A stretch of DNA of 64,000 nt from assembly GCF_040939455.1 (NCBI RefSeq), contig NC_134122.1, positions 29,481,501 to 29,545,500 on the forward strand. The letters are read 5' to 3'. The notes under the pieces were generated by a model, which made no database searches, had not been told where the DNA came from, and saw nothing but the letters and a program-made list of their open reading frames with translations. Source of the DNA: Microcebus murinus (Eukaryota > Chordata > Mammalia > Primates > Cheirogaleidae). The position numbers and the translations under genes were made by a program. This document shows positions 54,691-64,000 of the stretch, piece after piece. The number at the start of each line of letters is the position of its first letter. Positions within the stretch are counted from its first letter, which is position 1.

Positions 54691-54885
54691 TGCTATTATT
54701 TATTGAGTAGTCCATATCAATCACTCTGTTGGCTCCTCTGTAGGTTTTTATCTCATTTAATCCCCACACCAGCCCCAGGTTCTAGATGACCCCATTTTAG
54801 AGCCAAAGACATGGAGGCAAAGAGACAGGTAGATTCCTGAGGTCACAGAACTTTGTACAGCTGGGACTTGAACCAGAGCTGCAAT
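54690..54885 (-). repeat. MIR SINE, antisense
   Basis: CTATTATTTATTGAGTAGTC, CTCATTTAATCCCCACACC, CCCATTTTAGAGCCAAAG and GGTCACAGAACTTTGTACAG follow reverse MIR. Confidence 0.75.
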
Positions 54886-54964
54886 CATCTTTCTCTCATT
54901 TCCTTGTCTCTAGGAGCCCCTCATTCCCCTTTATTCCCATTTCCTAATTTATTTACTTATTTAT

Positions 54965-55217
54965 TTGTTTTAGAGACAGGGGCTCACTCTGTCGCCCAGC
55001 CTGGAGGGCAGTGGTGTCACCATAGCTCACTGTGACCTCAAACTCTTGGGCTCAAGTGATCCTCCCCCTCAGCCTCTTGAGTAGCTGGGACTACAGGTGC
55101 CTGCCACCATCATGCCGGGCTAATTTTTCCTATTTTTTGTAGAGACGGGGTCTCACTATGTGACCCAGGCCAGTCTCAAACTCCTGGCCTCAGGCAATCC
55201 TCCTGCCATGGCCCCAC
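54965..55217 (-). mobile_element. AluJ-like SINE, antisense, truncated
   Basis: Runs from TTTTAGAGACAGGGGCTCAC to CTCAGGCAATCCTCCTGCC and stops before the usual GTGAGCCACCG end, so the Alu 5' end is missing. Confidence 0.85.
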
Positions 55218-56310
55218 AAAATCCTCATTTATTTTTTATCCTATCATCTGTATGTAACTCTATATACCTCCTGAAATCCTTTTCTGAACAAGGTAGATAC
55301 AAGTAGCCAAACAAACGTATTTAAAATGACAACTTCATTAGTCAGAGCACTGAGCCATCCTCCTCCACCCAAAGGTGTGTGTCCTGAGGCCGGGTGACTT
55401 CATGCCCAGGAGGCCCTGAGCTTCTCATGCGTCAAATCCAGGCAGGCCTGCCCACCCATCCTCCATGTGCCTGGACATCTTAGCGGGGCAAGGTCCCTTC
55501 CTGCCCAAACCACCCATTCATTCAGGCAGTCGGTCATTTGTTCAGCAAAGGATTGATCTGAGGCTCCGGCGAGGCTCACCCACTGGCCACCCCGTGCCCA
55601 GCAGCTGAGTGACAGGACCAGTGGCCACGTGTTCTTCTCACCCTGGAGCAAGGCTTGCTGCAGTCGGAGATGAGAAGAGTCACCGTGTGCCTCCAGGGCC
55701 TGGATCTGTCCCCAAGACTGCTCCCTGGAGCGGACACATGGGGGCCTCAGAACCCTAGCGCTGCCCATTGTCTGAGCCCTTTGTCACCTGCTCAGGCAGC
55801 CCAAGGCCTCCGCTGCAGACAGAGCACCCACCTCCCCAAGCATCATGCCCGGCTCCCTAAAGGACAGCGCCACCCCAGGGGGCCTCTGCCCTCCAGGGAC
55901 CTGCAACCAAGGCTCCTGGCTCTTCGGGAGGATTGGAGACACCGCTGTCCTTCATCTGCTCCTCCCATCCCAGCCTGGACCTCCTTCCCCAGGACAAGAG
56001 GCCGTGGTAGCAGTGAAACCTCCACTTCTCCTTTGGGCCAGACGGACAGACAGACGGGCCCAGCATCTCCCAGACTCCCAGGCGAGGAGGAGGCGTTTTG
56101 CCAGAGCAGGTGGCAGCTTCCCCGGGTCCCCAAGCTGCGGTGTGAGGGATGGCGGCTGACCTGCCCCCCGAAGGTGGAGAGCAAAGACAAAGCGAGGGGC
56201 CGCCCGGTCCTCACCCCCACGGCCCCCTCTGGCCCATGAACTCTTCGTGGCACCCAGAGGCGCCATCGCCCTCATTTTACAGGAGGCCGCCCCGCGGGGC
56301 CGAGGGTGGG
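55217..56310. other. Unique DNA, no gene seen
   Basis: AT-rich to about 55350, then GC-rich. A 194-codon open frame at 55655-56239 shows no domain and is not called. Confidence 0.4.
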
Positions 56311-56314
56311 GGAA

Positions 56315-56565
56315 GAGTGGCGCGTTATTGTGCACTTTTTCTTAAGTCTGTGATAAGCTCCTTCTATTAGACTATAGATCTCGTCACATAAAATAGATTT
56401 GTGGACTTGCAGCCAGGAAGAGCCACGTTCTTGAGCCGCGGAAACGGCTCATTTTTTCCCCTCTTCCGAGAGTAACTGATGGTCATGAATTTTTCACCCA
56501 AATGTCGCCACTAAAGATGTCACCGGCCTCCCTCCCCTGGAGGTTTTATGATCTGGCGCTAATGG
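56315..56565. promoter_or_regulatory. Strong candidate conserved enhancer
   Basis: A 250-bp AT-rich non-repeat island in GC-rich DNA. It holds GTGATAAGCTCC (GATA-type), CTATTAGACTATAG (near-palindromic), CATAAAATAG, GGTCATGAATTTTTCACC and GGTTTTATGATCTGGCGCTAATGG (CDX/HOX-type TTTTATG and TAATGG). The CpGs inside (GAGCCGCGGAAACGG) are retained. One of the two most convincing islands in the window. Confidence 0.6.
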
Positions 56566-56684
56566 GTTGGGGGCGGGGGCCGAGGAGAAGGGCCTGGCCG
56601 TGTCCTGGAGCTACAGAAAGAACTCAGGGGTGGGGGGGGCAGAGGCTGGGGTGTCAGTTCTGGGCGTCAAGGACAGCCCTGTTG

Positions 56685-56920
56685 ATTGAGCAGTTACCGT
56701 GCGTGACACAGAGCCCAGCACGTGCGTGACACAGAGCCCAGCACGTGTGTGACACAGAGCCCAGCACGTGTGTGACACAGAGCCCAGCACGTTACACTCA
56801 CTATCTCGTTTAATCTCCACAACAGCCTGCTGAGAGAGGCTACCGATGGGCTGGGACTCAGAGAGGCTGAGTAACTTGCCCAAGGTCACAGAGCTTATTA
56901 GAGCAGCAGAACCAGGAGGC
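56685..56920 (-). repeat. MIR SINE, antisense, with minisatellite expansion
   Basis: TGATTGAGCAGTTACCGTGC starts the reverse MIR. CTCGTTTAATCTCCACAACA, GAGAGGCTGAGTAACTTGCC and AAGGTCACAGAGCTTATTAG complete it. The 'gtgccaggcac' part has been expanded into the four 23-bp units at 56699-56790. Confidence 0.8.
56699..56790. repeat. 4 x 23-bp minisatellite with CACGTG at each junction
   Basis: Four head-to-tail units of exactly 23 bp (56699, 56722, 56745, 56768). Units 1-2 read GTGCGTGACACAGAGCCCAG then CAC. Units 3-4 differ only by C to T (GTGTGTG). Each junction creates the palindromic E-box CACGTG (56719-56724, 56742-56747, 56765-56770); the first is continuous with ACGTGCGTG. Confidence 0.97.
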
Positions 56921-56929
56921 CAGCCCAGC

Positions 56930-57980
56930 GCCAAAGAGCCCCAGAGCCTGCACCGTTCATCACTGGGTTACGCTGCCTCGGCCAGAGACCCCGGGTGACC
57001 TTGAACATGGCGTCCACCTTCTCTGCTCAAGCTCTTGATAAGCAAATAAGATGACATGAAAGAGCTGGGCGGGGAGGGCAGCCATGCGCCTGCATTCCCG
57101 CCTCCACGGAGGGAGTGGCTCTTCTGCAGGGACTGGCGTCACAGTCCCGCAAGGCCACGCGCTGGGAAATTGAGATGCTGGCTTTGGCAAGGTATGATTT
57201 TTTTTCCTGGGTAACTAGTTAGGGAAGCATCCATAGCCACTGTGGGAAAGGGGACAGAATTGGGACTTCAAATACCCACTGTTCCTCTCCTTGTGGAAGC
57301 CCAGCCAGCATCCCAGCCCAGGGAGGGTGAAGCTCATGCCAGGAGGGCTCGCTAGCACCTGGCCACACGGGGATGGGTAGCAGGATGGAAGGAGGGGAAT
57401 CTGGAAAGCAGAAGGAAGAGAGCCGCGTGGGGGGGGAGTGTCCTTGAGGTACAGCCCCCACAAAGGTCCAGGCTGGCAGGACCTGCTCGCCTGGGACAGT
57501 GCGGAGGAAGCAGTGGGTCAGGCAGGTCCCCTGGTCCTCCCACTCCGAGCCCTGACAGTTATATAGCAGCAGTATCTCCATCCCAGACCAGTGTCTGCCT
57601 GGCCCATGGGGACCAGCAGCAAGCAATTGACACTTGGGACAGGGGTGCTGCTTCCTGATCATCTGAGGGGGGAGGATCCAGCAGAGAAGGGACTAAAGAA
57701 ATGCCCCCACCCCAGGTGACTAGGTAGAATCATTGCCGTTACTGGACATCTGGAGCCAGAGGGACCCTCAGACTGGCTGTGGCCAAGAGGATGCCTCAGG
57801 TGTTAAGAACTGGAAGTTAAGCATGAGGTTCCTTGTTCCTGCCTCAGCTTCCCCACAAACACCCCCCCCCATTCAAGGGGGAAAGGAGGGGGCCCTGCAC
57901 ACCTGGAGGTGGGCACCACTGCAACTTCTCATAGCCTCCCAGTCAAGGGAACCTTGACTTTCAACCTTTTCACTTTCAAG
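56930..57980. other. GC-rich unique DNA, no gene seen
   Basis: No repeat or gene recognised. A C-run lies at 57860-57869. Confidence 0.4.
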
Positions 57981-57984
57981 GTGA

Positions 57985-58065
57985 AAGCCTTTGCTTTCAC
58001 CCTGCAGTGACGGGGAGCTCACCACCTCACAAAGCCACTCAGTTCATCTTCTTATTAATACAACT
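57985..58065 (+). repeat. Unnamed ancient repeat, copy 2
   Basis: CTTTCACCCTGCAGTGACGG then GGAGCTCACCACCTCACAAA resembles the copy near 4955-5100. Family not identified. Confidence 0.35.
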
Positions 58066-58640
58066 CTGACTGCAGATTAAATGGAATCAGCTCCCCTGTA
58101 ACTCTGGCCTCAACCATCCATTCCCTCGAGGTCTCTCGAGGCCCTGCAGAGACGTGCAGAGAGTGGCCATCAGGCTGTACAAATATAATAGCAGAGCACA
58201 GAGCTGGTTTTGCTGCTCCTGGGGCATCCTCACGGCCACTGCCTGCTCAACACTTAGTCAGCTCAGGTAGGACGGGCAGGCCTGGGTTCTTATCCCTATT
58301 TTTCAGATGAGGACATCTGAGCCCCGTGTAGAGATGGTGGGGGAGGGGCTAGAGAAGTCAGGGCGCTGTCTTCCGCACTGGGTGGCCATGCCCAGTTCCT
58401 GTCACTCTCTTCTCTCTCCAGCGACACTCAGAACCAGCTCTAGCTGGCCTCTGCCCCAGCTGTGGGTCTGGCCCTGAGACCTCTGGACACGGTCTCCCGG
58501 GACCTAGGACCCAGGGCACTGACTGAGAAATCAAAGTCCTCTCCCCAGGGGCAAGGGGACCAGCTGGGGGAGGGGCAGGGGTTGCCTGGGGGAGGGGGCA
58601 ACGGGGAAGGGAAGACAAACTCAGCGCCAAACCCCAAGAG
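58065..58640. other. Unique DNA with MIR trace
   Basis: A MIR-like scrap near 58290-58330 (ATTTTTCAGATGAGGACATC). No gene recognised. Confidence 0.4.
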
Positions 58641-58870
58641 GGAACTCATGAAATGTCTGTGGATTGATTGACACTTTACAAGACTCAAACATTTTGCACG
58701 TGGCACTCCGAGCTGTAGCCAGATTATTGCCCTATAAATGAGTGAGAAGCATGTTGACTGATTCACGATCAGGCCCGAGACAAGTAAACAGGCGATTATG
58801 GTGCGGCCCAATAGCGCTAATAGGTGCTTTGAGAGAAGTAAGCGCAGGGTTAGCTTCCTAAGCTCAGGGT
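58640..58870. promoter_or_regulatory. Strong candidate enhancer: PBX/MEIS, E-box and forkhead motifs
   Basis: GATTGATTGACA (58662-58673) overlaps a PBX-HOX type TGATTGAT-like core with a PBX-MEIS type TGATTGACA (58665-58673). CACGTG lies at 58697-58702 and the forkhead site GTAAACA at 58784-58790. CCTATAAATGAG, GCGATTATGG and AGCGCTAATAGG add homeodomain-type cores. The 230 bp are not repeat-derived and are sharply distinct from the G-rich flank. This is the densest motif block in the window. Target gene unknown. Confidence 0.6.
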
Positions 58871-59011
58871 TAGGAACCGGCTTGCTGAGCAAGTTGCTAA
58901 CTCTGCCTGGGGGCAAGGAGCTGTCTGGGAAGGCTTCCCAGAGGAGGGGACAGCTCAGCTAATAACCATTAAGGGCACTGGCTACACTTCTCCTAATGGC
59001 AGAGAGTGATT

Positions 59012-59040
59012 CACACCCTGAGGTGGGTCCTCAGGGTGTG
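59012..59040. repeat. Perfect hairpin, 12-bp arms, 5-base loop
   Basis: CACACCCTGAGG (59012-59023) and CCTCAGGGTGTG (59029-59040) are exact reverse complements around TGGGT. Confidence 0.95.
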
Positions 59041-59165
59041 AGGAGAGAGGAGGGTGGGACAGTAGAGGAGAGAGTAGGGTGGACAGAGAGGAGAGACAGC
59101 AGGGGAGAGAGGAGGGTGGGTCCTCAGTGTGCAGGAGAGAGGAGGGTGGGACAGTAGGGGAGGGG
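59024..59165. repeat. Two-copy 93-bp-period tandem duplication, GA-rich
   Basis: TGGGTCCTCAGGGTGTGAGG (59024 on) recurs as TGGGTCCTCAGTGTGCAGG (59117 on), each followed by AGAGAGGAGGGTGGGACAGT. The intervening sequence is purine-rich GGAGAG. A partial third copy may be present at 59072-59100. Confidence 0.75.
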
Positions 59166-59219
59166 AAAAAGGTTGGGGACAAAATCCAAAAGCCAGAGGG
59201 GAAAAAAGATGAGCAATTA

Positions 59220-60235
59220 AGTTAATATAAGTTAACAATAATAATAAACTTCTACGTGACAAAGAACACCATAGGCAAACGCCAAAGACAAACAGGGAGA
59301 AAATATTTGAAACTCATATCATAGCCAAGGAGCTCATCTCTCTCATATGTAAAGAGTTCCTAGGAACCAACAAGAAAAAGACCAAGAATCCCATAGAAAA
59401 ATGGGCATAAGACTTGAACAGAGCATTCAAAGGAAAAGAAATATAAGTGGGCCTTAAACATATGAAAATGTTTGACCTCGTTCATATTAAGAGAAATATG
59501 AATTCAAACTACACCAGAATATCATTTCTTGCCTATCTGATAGGCAAAAATCCAAAATATGGCAACACAGCCTGTCAGTAAGGCTATCATGGAGTGACAC
59601 GGGCACTCTCGCACATTGATGGTGGGAATGCAAAATGACACAAAAAGCCCCAGTGGGAGATGATTTAGTAATTCTTTCCTCGAAATGACACGTGCATTTA
59701 CCCTGTGACCTGGCAACCCCACTTCTGGGAATTTTCTCAACAGATACACCTTGAACCATGTGAGAAATGATGTACGTACAAGCTTGTTCATTGCAGCTGC
59801 ATGTCATAGCAGAAAGCTGGCAACATTCCAGTTGTTTTACGAGTATCTATGTAAAAGGACTAGTGAAATAAACCATGGTACATCCACACTGTGGAATACT
59901 ACACAGCTGTTGAAAAAGGAGGAGGAGGAAACTCTATAAACTGATGTGGAAAGATCTCCCAGATATATCACTCAGTGAAAATACAAGTAGCAGAACAGCC
60001 TGTATATATGCAAATCCAGACTACTTGATGCATGTACATGAAGAAATACCGGACAGAGACACGAGAGACTAATGAAGTGCTTCTCTAGGGAGCAGGGGCT
60101 GGGATGGCTGGGACATGGGTAGAAAAGGGACTTCTGACAAACACCTTCTTATAGCAGTTTGGATTTCAAACCATGTAAACATATTACACGTCCAAATTTT
60201 CATAATGATATTAAAATAAATAACTGGCCATGTAA
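59220..60235 (+). repeat. L1M ORF2 3' end and 3' UTR, sense
   Basis: AAATGGGCATAAGACTTGAA, AAATATGAATTCAAACTACA, GATGGTGGGAATGCAAAATG, CAACCCCACTTCTGGGAATT, AAACCATGGTACATCCACAC and GTGGAATACTACACAGCTGT are in ORF2 order; GGATTTCAAACCATGTAAAC belongs to the 3' UTR. Stops and frameshifts throughout; not functional. Confidence 0.85.
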
Positions 60236-60329
60236 GTAAACATCGACGTCTATCACGTATTTGTGTGGTGGTTTGTATATGCCTGAACACCAAGTCCTAG
60301 ATCCATGGGAACTTGTCCCCCCAGTTTGG

Positions 60330-60385
60330 GGGCATGGGCGACAAGGACCCATTGGAGGGTTCTGAGCAGGGCAGACACATGCAAA
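60330..60385 (-). repeat. L2 scrap, antisense
   Basis: CCCATTGGAGGGTTCTGAGC AGGGCAGACACATG matches the 'gagccattgaaggtttt...gcagggg' part of reverse L2. Confidence 0.45.
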
Positions 60386-61195
60386 CCCAAGGAAGGCCAC
60401 AGTCCGGTGATCAGTGCTCAGGGCCAACATTCATCTGCAGGGAGAGGGGACCTATGGCCACAGCCGGGGGAGCACCCAAGCCCCCATGCACCCCATGTCC
60501 AATGTCCACGCTGCCCTGGAAGCAGCTCAGCCCGGCTCGTGGCTTCTGCTCTCTGCATGAGGACGAGATTCTCTGCTATGGAGAGAGCAGCATGTGCCCG
60601 GCCCACAGGAACCCACACGGTCCAGGCCTGGGCTGGCTGGCCCCGGGCCCCTCCACCTCTACTGCGGCAAGTAGGCAGCTCTGACGCCCAGCGAGGACCT
60701 AGTGGGTGTCCCTTTGCTCCCTTTCAAAATGAAGACGCCCTCCCAGCAGCAGAGCAAGGGATTCCTGGGACCACCCTCCACAGCCCACCTCCTTCAGGAA
60801 GCCTTCCTGGGGTCCCCAGGATGCTGGGACACCTCTTCGCCCCCCCTCTCCTGGGCCACAAGCTGCCCTGATGCCTTCTCCAAGCCCTTCATCCAGGGTG
60901 AGGACCCTTGGTCCTGACTGCACACCACCGCATGACCTCACTAGCTCTGGCACAGTGACCCCCCTCACATGGACCACCCAGCCGCTCCCCCTCCTCGTCC
61001 CAGTGTGAGAGCCTGGGGTTCTGCCCATGCAGGCACTATGCAAACTGTAAAGGGCTGTGCACCGCCAATGTCTCCTGGGTGGGAGGAGAGGGAAGGGGAG
61101 GAGGAGGCCTCTGACCATGGCTCCTCCACCATAGGCCTGGGTTTACAGCCCGCACAAAATGCCGTGTCTGCGCGCACCCCGCCCGGCGGCTTGTA
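60385..61195. other. GC-rich unique DNA, no gene seen
   Basis: A 188-codon open frame at 60305-60871 lacks any recognised domain. No repeat recognised. Confidence 0.45.
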
Positions 61196-61420
61196 CACAC
61201 CTGTACGCGGAAGGCTGTAATTTTGCTGCGTGAATCACAGGTGGGATCACACCCAAGTTCCTGGCACTCCGCTCCGCTCCCCAGGGCGGGCTGGCCAGGC
61301 TGTCGCCTTTGTCTTCCAATTATGCTGTCTTTTATTGCTCTTTTAACGATAACAGAAACACCCAAAGAGGCACGGTCTGAGGACAATTAATGACACACAG
61401 AAAAGCCACGCAAAGACACC
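61195..61420. promoter_or_regulatory. Candidate conserved element
   Basis: CTGTAATTTTGCTGCGTGAA, GTCTTCCAATTATGCTGTC, TTTATTGCTCTTTTAACGAT and GAGGACAATTAATGACAC give homeodomain- and CDX-type cores around a GC-rich centre (61260-61310). Not a recognised repeat. Conservation inferred. Confidence 0.5.
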
Positions 61421-61489
61421 GGATTTGGGGCCCAGAGGAAGTTCTGTGTCTGGACAGGGCACTCCCTGCAGGTGAGGGTGAGGGGGCTG

Positions 61490-61640
61490 TGTAGGGCAGT
61501 GGCTAGCGTGTGACTCTGGCATCCCACAGGCCTGGGTTCAAATCTTGGCTCTGGAGCTAACCAGCCGTGTGACCCCAGGCAAGTGGCCTCCCCTCTCTGA
61601 GCCTCCCTTTCCTTATTTGAGGACTAAGGACTGAGATCAC
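61490..61640 (+). repeat. MIR SINE, sense, well preserved
   Basis: AGGGCAGTGGCTAGCGTGTG, GCCTGGGTTCAAATCTTGGC, AACCAGCCGTGTGACCCCAG and GGCAAGTGGCCTCCCCTCTC are the sense MIR core in order. Confidence 0.85.
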
Positions 61641-61829
61641 TGTGGGAAGAGCCTGCTACTTAGTAGACCTTCCTCACTGCTAAGCCTTCCACAGACCTCC
61701 CGTGGCTGTGTGTTCCTCCCTCCCTCCAACTTCCTGTTATTCCTGCAGGCCCTGGCACGCTGCTGTGCACACAGTAGGCACACAGGGCAGCCACCACCAG
61801 TGCGTGGACTGTGGAGGCGATTTTCCATC

Positions 61830-61990
61830 CACTCCATGAATATTAACCCACTGTGCGCAGTGTGCTGGGGACCCGGAGACCCATGCCCTGCCCTGGAGGA
61901 GCTCACAGCCCTGGCTCAGTAACAGGCCAAGAGGAGACAGGTGACAAGTACCGGCACAGGGGGAAGTCCAGGTCACGCCCCCTCCTCAGC
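61830..61990 (-). repeat. L2 3' end, antisense
   Basis: CACTGTGCGCAGTGTGCTGG, CCATGCCCTGCCCTGGAGG and AGCTCACAGCCCTGGC follow reverse L2. Confidence 0.55.
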
Positions 61991-62400
61991 AGGCCAAGCT
62001 GGCACTGCGGGTGCCAAAAAACATCCCTGGAGCGATGCCTCCCTGACTCCATGCCCTGCAGGAAGGGTAGGACCGGGAGAGGCGAGGCCCAAGGCCGGAC
62101 CCTAAAGGGCCTTTGGATTCAGGCTACCTCGACTCTAAGCTCGGTCCAGAGCCCACCAGGGTGCTCTGGTGCTCAGGTGCTCTGGGGCAAACATGAATGA
62201 CGAGGCAGAGAGACAGCATGAGGCTGCGGCAGCAGTCCAGTCCCAAACAAGGGGCAGGCCCTGAACCCCGGCCTTTGCTTCCGTCCTCAGCCTCTAGCCC
62301 GCTGGGAGACCTCGGGCTCACGTGTGACACATCCCTCACTCCTGAATCCCCATAGCGATGCCTGGTTCTCCAGGTAGCATGATTTAGTAGGGATTAAACT
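61990..62400. other. Unique DNA, no gene seen
   Basis: Possibly more decayed L2 at 62080-62130. Two adjacent CAGGTGCTCTGG-like units near 62161-62185. Nothing else recognised. Confidence 0.4.
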
Positions 62401-63197
62401 AGGGGCTATACCACAGTGATACAAAACAAATTGGATAAATAAATAATGGGGATGTAAGGACAGCTGTTCCATGGAGTGCCCATTAATACATGTTGAAGGA
62501 AAGAAGGAAATAAAAGAATCACTAGTAGGCAAACACCCTGGTGATCATTGTTGCAATTATGACACCCACAGATGGGTGCTAAAATTAATGGATAAAAGTT
62601 GGAGGAGAAACAGGATGTGCCTAGCTCCAGAGCATCACCCCCAAGAGATGTATGAACTGGTACAGGAAGGAAGACAGCAACTTTCTGGGGAGAAACCTGG
62701 CAGGTAGCACGATAAGCAGGCGAGCGAGGCACGTGTCTTAAGACGCATCGACTGAGAAGGGCATGACACCATTTGTGTGATGTCTCCACCAAAATGCATA
62801 ACCTCACTCGGATCCCGAGAAAACATAGGACAAACTCAAATTGAGGGAAATTCAACAAAATCACTGATCAGTGTGATTCTTCCAAAGTGTCAAGGTTAGT
62901 TAGCAACTGCAGGAGATGAAGGAGAAATGACAGATACATGCCACCTGGGATCCTGGATCTGATTTGGGGACAGAAAAGGGGCAGCAGTGGAAAAACAGTT
63001 GAACTTTTAACAGGATCTGCAGTTTGCTTAATAGTATTGTACCAATGTTAATTTCCTGTTTTTGATCATTGTCCTGTGATCATTGTATAACATGTTAACT
63101 TTAGGGGAAGCTGGGTGTGGAATATACAGGAACTCTCCAACTATTTTTGCAATTTTTCAGTAAGTCTAAAATTAGTTTAAAATAAAAAGATGATTTT
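62400..63197 (+). repeat. L1M 3' UTR, sense, long fragment
   Basis: CCCGAGAAAACATAGGACAA, ACTCAAATTGAGGGAAATTC, TGGGATCCTGGATCTGATTT, TTAATAGTATTGTACCAATG, GGGGAAGCTGGGTGTGGAAT and TAAAATTAGTTTAAAATAAA are in L1M 3' order, ending in an A/T-rich tail. The first 200 bp are less certain. Confidence 0.75.
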
Positions 63198-63212
63198 TTT
63201 TTAAAGTACCAT

Positions 63213-63365
63213 ATCAGTAGTTCTTAACCTTGGAGATACATTTGATCACCAAGAGAGTTTTCTTTTGCTAATGTCACCCCTCCTCGGACCAACCACACCA
63301 GCATCTCTAGGGGCGGGGCCCGGGGAACAGTAGTTGTTAAACATCCCCAGGTGATGCCAATGGCA
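63213..63365 (+). mobile_element. MER5A-like hAT-Charlie MITE
   Basis: CAGTAGTTCTTAACCTTGGA at the left and CATCTCTAGGGGCGGGGCC ... TTAAACATCCCCAGGTGATG at the right match MER5A. The expected inverted terminal repeats are decayed. Confidence 0.7.
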
Positions 63366-63454
63366 GCCCCCGCTAACAGGTGAGTCTCGATTTATATGCA
63401 AATTACCTGGCCCACAGTAGGTCTTCAATAAGTGCATTGGTTCATCAACTGACA

Positions 63455-64000
63455 CCTTCATGCATTCAACAATATTATTGAGCACCTACTGTGTGCCACA
63501 TGCTAGGAGACACAGCAGGGATGCAGTGGCAGGCAAGAAAGACAAGGTCTTTATATTCTAGCAGGGCAACAAATACTAAGTAAGATTATTGCACATGTGA
63601 CAGAGACTTTAAAGGAAATAAATGGATATGATAGAGAGTAACTTGGGGTGGGTGGAGAGCTCCATTGGATGGGGTCACTCAGGGGAACATCCCTGGGGAG
63701 GTGACATTTTGGCAGACATTTAAGCTGGAATGGTGAGAAGGATGGAGCCATGAGAAGGGAACAGGGGAGGGAGGGCGCATGGGAGCAGGGGCACGGAGAG
63801 GAGTCTGGATTTGACTTTCCAAGCAAGGGAAAGACTACAGTAATCCGCTAAGCAGGTGGGCATGGGGAACATTCTGTGATCTGATTTAGGATTTTAAAAA
63901 TCACTCTGGCGGCCAGGTGGAGACTGATCCGTGGAGGACCAGGTAGGGGGCTCTCAGCCTGTCCAGGAGAGACATGATGGTGCCTCACACTGGGGGGACC
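63455..64000 (-). repeat. L2 LINE, antisense, runs off the window
   Basis: CATTCAACAATATTATTGAG, CACCTACTGTGTGCCACATG, GGTCTTTATATTCTAGCAGG, GGGGAGGTGACATTTTGGCA, AATCACTCTGGCGGCC and CAGGAGAGACATGATGGTGC keep the reverse L2 order for the full 545 bp and continue past the end. Confidence 0.85.

Overview
This window is non-coding nuclear DNA from a primate, most likely a strepsirrhine of the lemur group. The main evidence is the Alu elements. At least five share a form typical of lemuriform Alus: an AATTAATTGGCCAACT-type block in the middle linker and a right arm reading TTGCTGTGAGCTAGGCTGACGCC. Older AluJ-like copies, MIR, L2, ancient L1M/HAL1 LINEs, MaLR-type LTRs and Tigger/MER5 DNA transposons make up the rest of the repeats, as expected for a eutherian. 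The species call is an inference from repeat diagnostics; no gene was available to confirm it.

I find no protein-coding gene, tRNA, rRNA or recognisable small RNA gene. The open frames present (up to about 311 codons) lie in GC-rich unique DNA or cross repeats. They overlap one another on both strands and resemble no family I recognise, so I report no CDS. The window reads as an intergenic region or a very large intron.

Layout: 0-10 kb is GC-rich, largely unique DNA with MIR/L2 scraps and two AT-rich islands (about 660-865 and 8185-8460) that look like conserved regulatory elements. 10.3-16.5 kb holds an L1 scrap, a near-complete Tigger transposon (10629-11834), an MLT1-like LTR, two Alus, L1 3' ends and another LTR. 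16.8-18.5 kb has an AT-rich element beside a small CpG island, followed by L2 and a second CpG-rich patch. 19.9-31.7 kb is the repeat-dense core: L1, HAL1, L2 and MaLR fragments with nested lemur Alus, several with clear target-site duplications. 31.7-51.4 kb returns to GC-rich unique DNA with scattered MIR/L2/LTR pieces, candidate enhancers near 33.75, 40.7-41.1 and 45.6-46.1 kb, a CA-rich microsatellite, and two CTCF-like motifs. 51.4-64 kb has an AluJ, a TCTG/TC microsatellite, strong candidate enhancers at 52.5-53.2, 56.3, 58.65 and 61.2 kb, an E-box-bearing minisatellite inside a MIR, and L1/MER5/L2 repeats at the end.

Taken together, a repeat-punctuated GC-rich background carrying many isolated AT-rich islands full of homeodomain, forkhead, SOX, TCF and PBX/MEIS-type motifs resembles the regulatory surroundings of a developmental transcription-factor gene. 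No such gene lies inside the window and I cannot name the locus. Repeat names were assigned by recognition, not by a RepeatMasker run. Conservation of the islands is inferred from composition and motifs, not from an alignment.
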